64,000 nucleotides of DNA from Acridotheres tristis (lineage: Eukaryota > Chordata > Aves > Passeriformes > Sturnidae), in assembly GCA_037013685.1 (NCBI GenBank), contig CM072890.1:11857043-11921042 (forward strand), read 5' to 3'. The first letter of the stretch is position 1, and each line of letters starts with the position of its first letter. The notes under the pieces were generated by a model. That model did no database searches. It saw nothing but the letters and a program-made list of their open reading frames with translations, and was not told the DNA's origin. The position numbers and the translations under genes are program-made. Of the stretch, positions 12,890-25,459 are shown in pieces.

Positions 12890-13500
12890 TTTTTAAAGGA
12901 CTGAAGGAACGAGACTTCTATCACTTCCCTTGGGGTGTCTTTTCTGCACTATAATAGTCGTCTTCTCTGTTAGGAATATTTTTTCTGACATTCAGCCAAA
13001 AAATATTCTCTGCTCAATTTACTCCCATCACTCCCTTTGTACTACATAGGTTTGCACCTTTCCAGTGTTTGTGATGGGGATTTATCCCACTCAATGCAAT
13101 GGTGAAGCTTAGTTCAGTCACATGCTGTTACTTTGCAAACCTGTTTAATGAGGAATGCCTCTGTCTTAATTACTTGCATTACCTTGGCTCACCTCATTTC
13201 CAGGGGTATCTTGTGTTTCATTCCAAGGCTGTTTACCAGGAAAACGTTTGTACTCTGAAATGCCAAAAAACATTCTGAAATACTCTAACCCCTTTCATTT
13301 TTTGCACTCCAACTCACCTTTTCTTTTATACTCTAAGTTTATTTGAGAGGCAATTCTGGCATTTAAAAGCTTTAACAGAAATTGTTTTTTTTCATTAAGC
13401 TTATCTCAGTTTTCCAAACACACTTGGAACATGCTGGATCCAAAATTCAGTACTCTGAAGTGGGGTCAACACTCTTATGAACAGTTTTAATGAGTTTTCC
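12890..13500 (-). mobile_element. Ancient, degraded CR1 LINE fragment
   Basis: On the plus strand this shows the reverse complement of the CR1 3' region: a CTTCCCTTGG segment, then CTGTTAGGAA with TTTTTTCTGACATTCAGCC, then CATCACTCCCTTTGTACTAC, and later GATCCAAAATTCAGTACTC with GTGGGGTCAACAC. These match, in the right order, the parts of avian CR1 that normally read 'lump-end, deletion of ends, short tail'. The copy is heavily diverged and lacks the terminal octamer repeats, so it is old. Limits are approximate. Confidence 0.6.
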
Positions 13501-16500
13501 ATAGGACGATATGGGATCTTAAACATTTGAATGATATTCAAAGTGAATGGTAAATGGTAAGGACTGGTAAATAATTATACAACTTCTTAATAAAAAGAGT
13601 GCAGGTATTTTTAATAGGTCTGGGCCAATATTTTGTTGTTGTAATGCCATTCAATAACATCTTTACATTAACTGGATTTTTTTTGGGTTAACTTTGGCCT
13701 TAGCACATCTAGTTTTTCTGACCATGATTTCCTATAAGAGAACTGTATGTAGAGTATTCCAAGTGCAAACACATTTGTTACAACTCAAGGTTTACAACTT
13801 AGGGTTTGTGTCAACGTAATAGTACTTTTTTTATTTCCATCCACACTCAAGAAAAAACTCTACTGCTGGAAGCCTAATTTCTTTAATTTCAATGCTGGTG
13901 TATTTATCACAGTATTGCACACAACAGTTTTCCACACAAAACCACTCAGAAATTATAAAGTTAGTGAGTAGATTTATTTTCTTTTAATAACTTTGCTTTC
14001 TGATCTGTAAGAATTTGCCTCAGCTACATGGAATGAAGCTAAGAATAAGAGTGTGAGTTTCTTTCTTGTCTATAAAGTAATATCAGGTTTTCCCCAAATT
14101 TAGGAATTCCAACATTTCTTTTCAACATTTCTTTTTTGTTATTGACCAATATAATTACAGCTGCTTATAAATGTATTAAACTGTGCTTTCAGATACACTT
14201 TTATTTGATTGCTAGAGTATGGAATTTAATTTAAAATTTTCTCTACTCTCAGTATTAGGAGCTTCAAAATAATGCAGTTGTTTGTTTTCGTATAAATCTT
14301 AGTTTAGTGCTCACTGAATTATCTATTTTTTATCATTTTCATCCCACTTTGAAAATGGTTAATTTATTTGCTTACCATCAGAAACACTTGGCAATAATAA
14401 CAAACTGCCAACGTGAAGATGGTAAGTTAAAAATTTTAAAACGGGACAACTAAGACTCCATTCAAATCTGTTTCCAAAAAAAGCATAGAAATTGCTTTTT
14501 ACTCGGTTATATACCTTAATATTTATTAATGAAAGCCACATCAATTTAAATAAGATAAAGGTTTTATAGTCTAATTATACTAACATGAATTGATAATGAA
14601 ACTGAAAATGCAAGTATTTTTGTTTTGCTAGACCTCCATAAATATTGAAGATGGATGTAAAAAATATTGTTAGCTAAATAAGAAAGCTACCAGAACTTGA
14701 GCTTCCTTTTTGAACTCTATTTTATGCCTCTCAATGGCAGTCATTTTTAAAACACATTTTTCACAGTGGAGCTTTTATTCCTTTTTCATTTGACTTTGCC
14801 AGTAGGGACCTCTGTTCAGTGTTTCATCCAAAGAAGACACCTTTGACAGTGTGGTGGCTCTCCCCCTACGAGCACTGTGCCTCTGTGTCAGCGCTGAATT
14901 AGAGCCCAAGTTTTCATGTTGTCCTTCAGCCCCTGAGCTCTGTGCCTGGAGGCAGCAATATTGCAGCACAGCCGTGCTGGGGCAGAAAGCAGAGTGCACA
15001 CACGGAGGAAACAGTCTGCAACCAGCAAAATCTAACCAGTTCTCTGTATTTTCCTCTGCTAAAAAATAAAAATGAAATAATTGTAATTAAAAAAAGTCAA
15101 ACCCCTCTTTCTTTTCTCTGAAAGCTCGAGTCTGACTTTAGGCAGCTTTGGCTTGTTCACTGACCCAGGAACAAGTGCCATCATCCTATTAGTACCCTGA
15201 ACACGAGATAACTGTACCATGACAGTGTCTTGAACTGCAGTGGATACAAATGTTTGGAGGCAGATGAAGATAATGTATTTGGAATTTTGGATGGGGGGGT
15301 GGTGTGGTGTCTCTTCATGGTGATAATTACGATTATTCCAGTCCATTAAAAAGAATTTTTAAAAAACATTTTGCTTAATGCAGAATGAATCCACAACAGA
15401 AATAATTCAAAGGAATGCTGCAGTTGTTTGTGTTGGAACATACATATTTCAATTTGCTTCGTATTGTTGAAATGAAACATTACAAGGATTCATTAGCATA
15501 AGAAATTTAAAAGCCCGCTGTGACTTTGTTCAAAAATTGTAATCCTTAAGTAGCTGCAGCATTATATGTGAAGTTATTCCACAGGTTAATTAGGCACTTA
15601 TTCCTTTCTTTGTTCTGAAACCTGTACCAGCGTGCTCCATCTGACGAGCTGCTACTTCTTAAATTGAAACACACCTTGAACAGCCACGCAGTTGTCTCTT
15701 AGTCCCTTCCCCACGCTCATCCACTGCCATCGTTGTCCCTTCATTCCCATTCCTCTCTGAGGAATTATACTCTACTCAGTTCCTTAAGAAAGCACTGCAC
15801 ACCTCTTGTTGTGTCTCTTTATCCTTCTAGTACAAAGAAAGTATAAAGACACTTCTTCATGCCAGGAACCAGAACTGCTTCTGATGATGGATTTAACAGT
15901 GGCATGGGAGTGTTTTCATTTCTGTTCAATGTTTCTTTTCTAAAAATATCCAAACTTGATCTGCTGTCCTGGCACTGATCTGCTGTGCAGGGGAGAATTC
16001 CATGGGACCTTCTTTTTGTGCAGTATCTGGTTCTTCAGCAGCAACTGGAGTTAAATACTTACAAAAGCTGTAGAAAACACAGTAGTGTGTTCTAAAGAAG
16101 GACAAGCCTCAGCAAAGGACAAAGAACTTATTTTGGGGTGCGTTTTTTCCCCTTTTTGTATATGAAGATTTGTTCTAAAAAGGATAAAGTTTGGTAAACA
16201 GAACAGAAGAAGTATTTCTGCACCATCTAGCTAAACTAAAACTGATGGCTGTGATATGCAGAGGGTGCAATGGAAGCCAGGAGAGGGGCAGTGTGAGACA
16301 CTGCACAAAGCACTCCTTTCTGGTTTATGCCTCTCAAAGGGACTGCTGCAATGCTGGGTTCTGGAAATACTTCAGATAAATTGAGCAGTAGCAGATCTAC
16401 AGGACTATGAGGGCAATTCCCTGGAATCAGAATGCTTCAGCACATCTAAAGTGCCAGAAAAATAATAAAATATGTCAGTTAAAGGAGTGACATTTAAGTT

Positions 16501-19479
16501 ATCAAAGAGACGAGACTAAACTTATCACTGGTGTCTTTTAAATCACTGGGAAGAAATGTTCTCAGTACAAATGAGTTGAGTGAAAATCCGTCCTGTAAAA
16601 CCAAGGAGCTGAAGGTTGGAATTCACGTTTAGCTTTAATTTCCAAACTTGCATTGTGTGGTTTTGTTTTCCAAAGTACTCATTCTTCATAGATTGTAGAT
16701 GACATTTTACATCAGCTTACGAATATTGAAGGAATTTAGTGTTATCCTTGTCAATTCAAGCCCTGAGGCCCCAGCCTTTTTGTTTTTGCTCTAAACTTGT
16801 CTGCTACTCCAGAGCAGTTGTGAAGGTGGTGAATTTGGTTCTTGGGGGATCCCAGCACTGCTGGAACACTGGGTGCCTGCATCAAGACTGCTTTTGCATT
16901 TTCCCTTTGTTCTGTGGGTAGGTTGGCTGAGCTATAAGGACTGGGCACAGCTCCTGATTGAAACTGAAAAGTGTCAATGAGGTGGAGAAGGATGAGTCCC
17001 TTTCCATTTACTGCTCTCTTTGGCTCCCATTCAGCAGGAAGTGACACTAAACTCAAATAATGGCAGACACTTAAACACTTCCAATAGCTTTAAATTAGGG
17101 TAAGTGTAATAAGACATGTTTTCTTATTCCAAATTCTTTGGAAATTCCTGTGGCTTTTCCTGTCTTATTCCCTGATTTCAGTATCAAGCACACTTCTTTT
17201 GGACTTTGCAATATATTTGTGATAGAACGAGTGTTTTCTTAGGCTATTTATTTCATAATCTGCCAGAATTTTTACTCATTTTCCTCTGCTTTAGGGAATG
17301 GGAGGTTGGGATTAAGGAGAAGCAGGGAAGGAAATGCATCGATTTCAGCAGGTCCTGGTTTCCAATATAGAGATAAATTTTCATAAGAAAAGTAATGATT
17401 ACTAGCTAGATTATTTCAAGGCTGAGATCCATCAGTTATTTAATTAAGGCATTTATCAAATAATTTGTTAAGCCTTGCTAATAATTAAATGCAAAAGAAC
17501 ACCTTAACCAGAAAACAAGAAATGTTTCTCTTCACATATATTTATATAGTAGAGATCATTACAATGTAATAATCTGAGGAAGAAAAGCAATATGTTTAGT
17601 GCTCTTGGTAGTTTTGTACCCAGATACATAAGGTTGCAATACATAGTAAATTTTATTGTAATTCCAAATCCTTACTAATTTCTTACATTGACTTCTGAGA
17701 AGACATTCCTTTCACATTTTGTTTAAATGCCCTTTCTAAAGGACTCTATAGATGCGTTTTGAGAAAAGATTAAATATATTCAAAAAGCTCAGGGTTTGAA
17801 TAAATGTAACACTTGTATATGTCCTTAAAATGAAACAGGTCTTTAGAATTACCTCTACTCAAGACAATGGAAAAAGCAGCTAATATATAAGTGGGTGTTT
17901 TTATTTGCTTTTTATTTAAAGAACTTCTATATTTTCCTCTGAAGTGTTTTCTTCATTCAGAGAGGTAATTTTCTGCAATGCCACCATACTTTGCACAGAT
18001 TCTGCCCAGCTAGTTTGAATGAAAATTCTATGTGTCCTATAATCTTATTTAAAATGTTGATGGAAATTATTTGCTCAGCTGTTATGACCTTTATCCTTAT
18101 GTAATGTATAGTGTCTAAATGATTAATCTGAAGGCACATCCATTCTGCATATTTTCTACTGTACATTGTAGCAATAGAAAGGCCCAAAGAGATATGAGCA
18201 TTCCTCTGCCAATCAGAATTTTTAATGTAAATAAATAAGATTTTAAGTAGACATCCATTTAGTTTTTTTTCCCTGAGGAAAAAAAAAAAAGAAAAGGTTA
18301 GTTCCTTACTGAATTTTGTTTAAGAACTCAGTAACACCTTATTCCTGCCGAGTTTATTTGGGAAACATTGCGTAGCAAATATATTTGGACATTATTTTTG
18401 TGCCTAACAGAAAAACAAAATCCATTAAAAGGGAAATTACCTAGGAAATACTCTACGTTCATTTTGTTCCAGTGTGGTCAGGATTTAATGGCCAGTTTAT
18501 GAAAATAATAGTACAAATAGGCTGGATTCTAGGAGAATCCTTTCTTCACAATTGGCAATCTGAAAAATGTTGCTAACTCTACTGCTGATCTATGGGCTTT
18601 ACCTTGCAAGATCCTCAGCACAGTTTATTTAAGGCATAGTGAAAGTTTTGTACAGAAGGCACTAATGTTTGGTTTTTAGGGAGACTTTATTTGACAACAC
18701 CCATTTGCTCAGCACCAAGCACTCTGTGTAGGACTTTCTCTGGTGTGCCAGGCTACAGAACTGCAGAGGAGGAGGCTCAAAATCCAGGGAACTCCAGGAA
18801 ATCCAGGGGGCTGCAGGGAGTGGTGCTCTCCCCTCCATCTGCCTTTGCCCAAGCACCTTTTTCTGGCTAATTTATAAGGCACAGGGGCTCCAGGTTACTG
18901 CTTCTGTTGTATGGCTGATGTGGCTTTTCATTATGGAATGCCAGAAGTCCTGAATCACCCTTCTGCATATTCAATACTTCTGTCTTTGGTAATGAGCTAA
19001 GTGTTCATACATTTGTGTCAGGCATTTTGTGGATTTAACTCTCTGTCAGCAGAATGTTGTAGGACTGAGATTATCCTGATTTTTGGGTGGTGAGAGCAAT
19101 CTTAAAACCTGCCTTTCTCCTTAGTACTGGTAGAACCAAATAGTTTTTGATATGTCTATGTAGGTGAAACGAGCTTTTCTGTTAAAAACCACATGACAAA
19201 TATGATCAGCAATCCTTCTGTAGGAGAATCAGCATCCCAACATTCTCCTTATTCCTAATGGGCTCATTGGTATGTCAAATGAGTATGGAAGTAGGAAGGA
19301 GGGAATCGCATTTTACAATTTTAATACATAATACATCATCATACTGTGTTATAATTTTGTTTTGCTTAAGCTCATAAGAACCCAGGTAAAAATAACTGCG
19401 TTCAGAAGTAGCTTCCTCTGCTTAACAGACTCCAAGGGAGGAATCTCTGAATTAGTTTCTCCCCCCAAGCAAACACAAA
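13501..19479. other. Long A/T-rich stretch without recognised features
   Basis: I find no transposon end, tandem array or convincing exon. Open frames here are under 102 codons and none sits between good splice sites. Segments at 14.87-15.0 kb, 16.75-17.05 kb and 18.69-18.86 kb are somewhat richer in G/C and could be old repeats that I cannot identify. Confidence 0.45.
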
Positions 19480-19590
19480 GCCCTTCTCGTTAGTCCCATT
19501 AAGGCCGGGAAATAAGTTACTCTTCCCATAGCAACGAGAGGCTGCGGCGCCTTTGGAAGTTAAATGTCCCTAAAGGGCAGGGATTGGTAA

Positions 19591-20254
19591 TGTCTTGGGG
19601 TGGCTGGATGATGCCTGTATCCCCAGATCGTCGGTCCTGTTGGTGTTGAATATTAAATTCTGCACTTTAAGCCTGGTTCCCGGAGTGAAGGGGGGAAGAA
19701 GAAGTGCAGAGTTTGTTATCAGAGACTGCACTGCTGCCCCCCATCCCTGCACACAGACTGTGCTGTCTGTGATGGACAGGGAGAGAGAGCTCTCCTTTGC
19801 TCTTGGATAGTTTTTGGCTAGCTGAGGCAGAGAAGCCCCCTGGATTGTTTTTCTTTTCCTTTTTCTGTTTTCCTGGAACTGTTTGAACCTGCTCTGGACT
19901 GCAAACCCAGAAGAGCACCGGGAGCTCACACCTGTGGCCCCCGGGCCTGGCCTGGGCATTCCCCAGCACAGGAGGGGCTGAGAGCAGCCTGAGTGAGCCC
20001 AAGGAAAGAACTCTTCTAAATCTGCCATCTCCTCGGAACAGCGAGACGTTTTGCTGTTTGATATTGTTAATTTTTTTTCTGGGAGATGTGCTGCCTGTTA
20101 AATAAACAGTTTTTCTTTTTTCCACTTCTCTCCAATTTTTTTTTTTTTTCCCCCGAGCCGACTGGAAAAGGGACTGCTTAGATTTTTTTTTTTTTTTCCC
20201 CCTGGAAGAACCTCATTGAGAGGTTTCCTCCCAAATTTGTCCTGAGCTAGGGCG
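19591..20254 (+). mobile_element. Old solo LTR of an avian endogenous retrovirus
   Basis: It starts TGTCTTGGGG and contains, near its 3' end, a polyA signal in GTTAAATAAACAG. It ends in a segment TTTCCTCCCAAATTTGTCC that parallels the end of the LTR at 27322-28394 read on the minus strand. The length of about 660 bp matches that other copy once its nested insertion is removed (about 680 bp). Internal homopolymer tracts (T14 and T15 near 20.13-20.2 kb) lie in the same relative place as the T/C tracts of the other copy. No flanking target duplication is visible and the last bases are mutated, so this is an old insertion. No internal viral genes are attached. Confidence 0.65.
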
Positions 20255-20640
20255 GATGGGCAGGAGGTGTTTTCGGCACCGCCCGGCTCCGGCCAGTGAA
20301 GCGCGCACGCCACGCTCAGTGGAAATGCTCAGTGGCATTTCCAAACAGCAGCTCAGCTGGGGGCCTCTGCTTATTGCATCAGCAAATAGACAAAAAAAAA
20401 AAAAAAAAAAAAAAAGGAAATACATAATTTTGTCAAAGTAGCGGATCACCATCTCCCCCTCCCCTCCTTCAAAATCATCACCGGCATGCACTAATAGCTC
20501 TAATAGATACAGATTTTATGCATATTTCAGGCACAGCAGTATTTCTAATGCATATGTGAAAGGGTCCTTAATTTATGTCTACCAACTGTGTGGTGCCCTT
20601 CTTTTGGGTAATGTCATCATCCTAATGGTGTTTCTATTAT
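20255..20640. promoter_or_regulatory. CpG-richer patch with POU/homeodomain-type motifs, possible enhancer
   Basis: Immediately 3' of the LTR the sequence has a cluster of CpG dinucleotides (20270-20312, including GCGCGCACGCC). An A24 run and then an A/T-rich stretch follow, with two ATGCATAT motifs (near 20517 and 20549). A matching CpG-rich flank (19480-19560) lies on the other side of the LTR. This combination is typical of developmental regulatory DNA, but no experiment or alignment supports it here. Confidence 0.22.
20392..20415. repeat. Uninterrupted A24 homopolymer
   Basis: Twenty-four A residues in a row follow AATAGAC. There is no LINE-like 3' end immediately upstream, so it is not obviously a retrotransposon tail. 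Confidence 0.9.
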
Positions 20641-20955
20641 ACTCAAAGGTAGCAAATGAGGCTTATTGCAGGAAGGTAATTGATTTTCACTGAGTGAAAA
20701 TGTAAATAGCCATAAGAAATCCTATGAAAGACAAGCAGTTCAGAATTGCCAGCAAATTCATATACATTACTTATTGGTGTTAGTACCTGTAAAATGTGTC
20801 TTATTATAAGAAACCCACAATGACTGTATTTCACATTATTTTATTTCAAATTGAAGTAAAAATTGGAGAATTTAGATGATTTTGCCTTTACCAGTTTAAC
20901 TGTGCATTTTATGAAAATTACCATTCTGCTCACTAAGGTTTCTTCATTTTGTCAG

Positions 20956-21030
20956 GTTTCTCTCAAATGGAAGCGAATAAAATTCCTGATAGAGACGTGT
21001 AAAGAGAAATGGTTCTTTGGGATTTCAGCA
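20956..21030 (+). CDS. Candidate 25-codon exon, phase 0 to 0
   Basis: The acceptor is TTTCTTCATTTTGTCAG and the donor is TTCAGCA before GTAAGAGG, close to consensus. Only phase 0 is open and the exon is 75 bp. The peptide is basic and aromatic: VSLKWKRIKFLIETC, then KEKWFFGISA. It could follow the candidate at 11031-11097, which leaves in phase 0. About 700 bp downstream (21728-21784) another good acceptor introduces a short frame of similar pattern (W--IK--IE----K--W), but it ends in TGA with no donor. No family is recognised. The call rests on splice-site quality and phase. Confidence 0.3.
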
Positions 21031-23424
21031 GTAAGAGGCAGTCATTTCCTGCGCCCTCTTTGGGGGCTGTCAGTGTGAGCTTGCCTTTGCATCTCGCAGG
21101 GTTATTTGGGATGGTGCAGTTTACTCAGACCTCAGGATTCCAGAAGAATGCATAAGTTAAAATGAAAACATGCCCTTCGTGTTCTGGCTGCATCACAGCC
21201 ACCGTTTTAGGGAATTGTTTTAGGTCAGCAGAAATAGCCACCTGTGGTTACAGTCTTTCTGTGTATTTTGCAAAGTGTGTAGGCTTTTTTTTTTTCCCCA
21301 CTCAGAATATTGTCTTCCCATTATTTTTGCTATCCACAGTGTGCTCCTGATTGCCAAAGTGATACCTGCTATGAAGGGCAAAGCTGATTAGATGCACATT
21401 TATTTCCTTTCAATATTGCACTGGGAGTTTAAAGTTCCATGTGTTTTATGATCAAGGACTGGTGGCAATAGGTTATTTTTCTCCCATGAATAAACTGATT
21501 TTCAAATCTTCCAGTGAGTAAATGACCAGGAAATGCTGCACATTTTAGTCCCTGCTGGCTCTATCCATTATCTCCCAAGTCATAGTTTTTTCCCAGCATA
21601 ATTGTTTGAATGTTTTTACCATGTAATTATTATTTTCAGAGCAAAAACTTACTTTAAAAATAATTAATTTTATTTAGAGTTAGAACATTTTTGTCTTTCT
21701 AACTAACAAGTACTTATCCTTCTGCAGTTCGCTTGGAGGAAAATAAAAAGCCCAATAGAGATTTCACTTAAAGCATGGACTTGAGAATGCTGAATTTTAA
21801 TATGGAATGACAATACTGGTGTTAAAGGTTAACACAGAATGTATTGTATTCAAAAGGTCTTAGAAAGTTACAGATTAAATTGTTGTTAGTTCTTTTAATT
21901 GGTCTCTGCATTTAGGATTTTTTTCTGTACATCTTATGTATTCTGGCTGTTATAAACACAGGTCAAGTTTAAGAATGCGCATTAGTGCAAAACAGTTCAG
22001 AAAGCTCTCTAATTTTACAGGAACAGAAAGCAAAAATTGTTTGGCTGTTTTTAATATCAAGTGCCTATCTTCAGTTTCATGCAACCCACTGCTTGACTCT
22101 TACTAGAACCTACAGGTTTTTTAAAAATAAATCCATTATCATTTCCAAAAACTATTCACCTTCTAAAAAAAAAATTCTCAACTTTTGGAAACCCTTTAGA
22201 ATTAACAGTAGTGTTGTCTTAACTCTATACAGATGCAAAGTGTGGTTTAACATCTTAGATGTACAAAGTACCTCCATTACTGCCTGTTTCAACTTGTTAT
22301 TAATCTGTGAAGTTTGAAAGCACAATAAAAAATATTCCAGGTGTATCGCTTAATCTTTGTATGTGGTTACCAAAGCATAGCTCTGATGATTTTGAGAAGT
22401 ATTTTCGTAATGAGTAATTTTTTTTTCCTCCAAGATAAATCTGTGGGTCGTCTGATATACCCATTAATGGTGCAATTGATAGCCTTCTAATTTTTAGGTC
22501 TTCAGATAAAAAAGAAGAAAGATTTTAACAAGAATGGGTAAACAGACACAGGGAAACAAATTTGAATATCATGATCTGTCTCCATAATTTTGGCATTATG
22601 GCCTATTCAGGCAGGTCTGTGCTAATAAATCTATGGAGGCATCAAATACAGAATAAAAGGAAAACCTCTGTGCAGAAACATTTCACTCTGTTCAGCAGAG
22701 AAAAACAACTCAGATAAGCAAACAATTAGCAAAATGCTGTATTTGTCCAGTCACTACATAAATATCTGTCTGTGTTACATAGCCATATGTTTCACTACTC
22801 TAATTATTACACTCTGATAATAATGTGCAACATCCTCTGTATTTTTTGTTAAAACTGAAAGAGTAGCTGGTACTGTGTAATTCTATGGGGGAGATTTGAA
22901 TCTGGAAACTTGAATGCTGGTTAATAGAGATTATTTGAAACTTGAATCCAAATGCTTTTAAAAAATCATGCCATTTTGTTGTTTGACACTAATTTTCTAC
23001 CCAGCATGTATTAGCAATGACTGAAATTAGCTCCCAGTGAATTGTAGTTAAGCTGTTTTATGCCATCTGCAAGGAGTTTCTGATGGCAGCTCTATCTGTT
23101 TGGTGGGTTTTTTCTTTTTTCTTTTTTCTTTTTTTTTTTTAATATTTAATTCCCTGTGAGTTTAGAGCTCACAGAAGGCGAAATGCAGCATTGTTAGTGG
23201 AGTTCCACCATTCCAGGTTTTTGCCCTGACCCCAAGATACACATTTGAACTCTAACGTGGCATTAGTTCCTACAGTTTCACTGAGCTCAGCTAATTCAGT
23301 GAGCTGGCACTTCACACCAGAAGAGGAGGTTTGGCCACCCCTTCAAAGTGGGAGTGGATTTTGTGGGTTCATGGGTGAAAGCCAAACCAGATCCATGTGG
23401 TTTTGTGGGAGCAGGATTTCACCC
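21031..23424. other. A/T-rich stretch, no firm features
   Basis: Contains the duplicate-like mini-frame at 21728-21784 described with the upstream exon, and a stop-free stretch at 21985-22317 whose first part follows a moderate acceptor (ATTTTACAG at 22020) but has only a weak donor. No transposon is recognised. A T/C microsatellite-like run (TTTTTTC repeats) lies at 23110-23140. Confidence 0.45.
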
Positions 23425-23520
23425 TCCCAGCCCAGAATGGGAGAGTGGCCCCAAGCCTGCCAGAGCTCAAGGAGCACTGGCACAACTTTCTCAGGCTCGT
23501 GGTGTGACCTGGGAGTTGGG
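23425..23520 (+). mobile_element. CR1 LINE 3'-region fragment
   Basis: The segment AGTGGCCCCAAGCCTGCCAG followed by AGCTCAAGGAGCACTGGCAC and TCTCAGGCTCGTGGTGTGAC is the avian CR1 region about 100 bases before the 3' end, in sense orientation. The terminal part and octamer tail are lost. A second copy of the same region with its tail is at 63805-63935. Upstream bases from about 23230 may be more of the element but are not diagnostic. Confidence 0.65.
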
Positions 23521-25378
23521 TACTCTGTAATATCGTTTTTTAGCCTTAGGCTTCAGAAGTTCAACATTTCTATAAAATCTACATGTGCTAAATTACCCTG
23601 TCACAGACAATACCTCATGTGACACATTTGGAACCATATTGCATACTAGGATCTAATCATTCTCTAAGGGATATAGAAAATGTTCAGAGCTCCCAAAAAG
23701 AAGCAAAGATTCTTCAAGATTTGGACATGCTGGAGTTTATCTCAGAAATCTGAATCTGCAAGATTACAGTGTAAAATTACCAAAGTTCTGTATTTTCAGA
23801 TCAGAACCTTTACCAAGCAAACAAATCTGCAGTGGTAACCTAAAGGCAGTATTTGACCTTCTCCCCCACTCTCCACCCCTTATAAAGGAAATAAACTATG
23901 GTGGCTCGTTAGTATTCATGAGAAGTCACCAAAGAGATGATTTGCCTTGGGATGAATATGATTGAATTAGAAATGCACAGTACTGATACCCTGACCTCAA
24001 GTAAATGGGTTCCTTATTTATAAAAAAGTACCTAGATATACTTCTCTTTTATTCTGTTAATTGTCGTTGTATATTAAGTAAATATGTAACTAAATTCCAA
24101 AAGTAATTGAAAGGTTTTATTTAGGAAGATGAAAGGGGTCTTGCAATTCATTCAGACTTTTGAATAAACTAATCAGACTACTGTGAAAACTGATACATAT
24201 TTGCATTTTAAAATATGAAATAGGAAATGTGTCTGCTTCATAAAGTAGATCTATTATAGAGCAGATCTATTATTTTTAGGGCTTTAATTAAACATGATTG
24301 TAGATTGTTTTAGACTTCTGTAAAGAATTAATGTTAAGCTTTGGCAATGCTGTTTCTTTAATAGTGTTCTGCAGTTAACGTTTCTAAGCTCTGAAACAAC
24401 TGCTAAAGTAGTCGAAGTAAGTAAATAAGTAATAAAAAGCACATCAAAGTAGTTATGATGAGACAGCCAGATGGCAGAGAATTGCAGTTCTTGCTGTAAT
24501 TTTATCAAAATTACTATTGTCATGGCATGTTAGTTTTCATAAGAATTTGTACAGTCACTGATCTCATACAGACAAATTAATTTCAGGTTCTCTCATGTGT
24601 AGTCACATAACAGCTATACTTGAGCACGCACAAAAGAAAATTAAATAATCATAGTCACATAAACTTGAAAAGCAGCACAGTTTAAGTTTACGATTCCAGA
24701 ACGTCTTGGGATCAGTGATCATTTTTCTTATGGTAGACTCAATTTGATCTACAGCCATTCTGCCATTATATGGTTTCTGCTGCATTTAATCTTCATTATG
24801 AAAAGATATAGTATCATCTAATAGGGTGGAATTAGTAGTAATGCACAAGCATTGTAATAATTCCTCTGAGTTATATCATTTCGTGGAGTTTCATACTTTT
24901 ACCTCTCTCATAAAGCTACTGGGATGAAAATAATTGAACCATTTAACTTTCATAAATATGTTATCATTACATGTTCTCTTCTTTGACGAAGGATACCCTG
25001 TGACTTATAAATGCTTGTAGAGGAGAAAAGACTGAGCATTGCATACAGTGAGTGTGTAATCTGATTTTGATTTGAATCCCAGGTAGGATAATGGCAGTTT
25101 GTTTCCCCAGAGGAGGAAGCTCCGTGGCAGACCACGAGGGGATTCCTCTACTGAGGCTTTTTAGGCAAACAAAAAACCTTTTAGTTTTTCCTGCTGTTTC
25201 TATTGCTGTGTGAGACGTGTGAATCCCTCTGCACTAAGAAATGATGGGTAGAACTGGTGTAACACTGAATTCAGTTTTAAAGATTCATGTAGTCTGGCTG
25301 CAGCAAATATCTGATGTATCTTCAGTCAATTTAAGACACTGTAACTAAAGACTACTTTTGGGACTTTACTTTTCACAG
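23521..25378. other. A/T-rich, no recognised features
   Basis: No repeat family, exon pair or structured motif is recognised. The last 20 bases are the polypyrimidine tract leading into the exon candidate at 25379. Confidence 0.45.
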
Positions 25379-25459
25379 ACTTATTTCTCTGTGTTGGCAC
25401 AGGAACTCTCAATAAAAAGACCTGAAAAACCTTATGGAGAAATTATCAGGCTGATATTG
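25379..25459 (+). CDS. Candidate 27-codon exon, phase 0 to 0
   Basis: It follows GGGACTTTACTTTTCACAG and ends at ATTG before GTAGAT. Only the phase-0 frame is open. The peptide starts TYFSVLAQELSIKRPEKPYG and ends EIIRLIL. If the donor is not used the frame continues for 22 more codons to TAG. It fits in phase after the candidate at 20956-21030. No domain is recognised. The donor is mediocre, so this remains tentative. Confidence 0.28.

Noticed and set aside
13400..13490. 26-codon open frame after TTATCTCAG as an exon
   Set aside because: The segment is part of the ancient CR1 (GATCCAAAATTCAGTACTC), which explains it better.
19570..20125. Two 152-residue minus-strand frames
   Set aside because: They are antisense to the old LTR and have no protein-like features beyond low stop density in GC-richer DNA.
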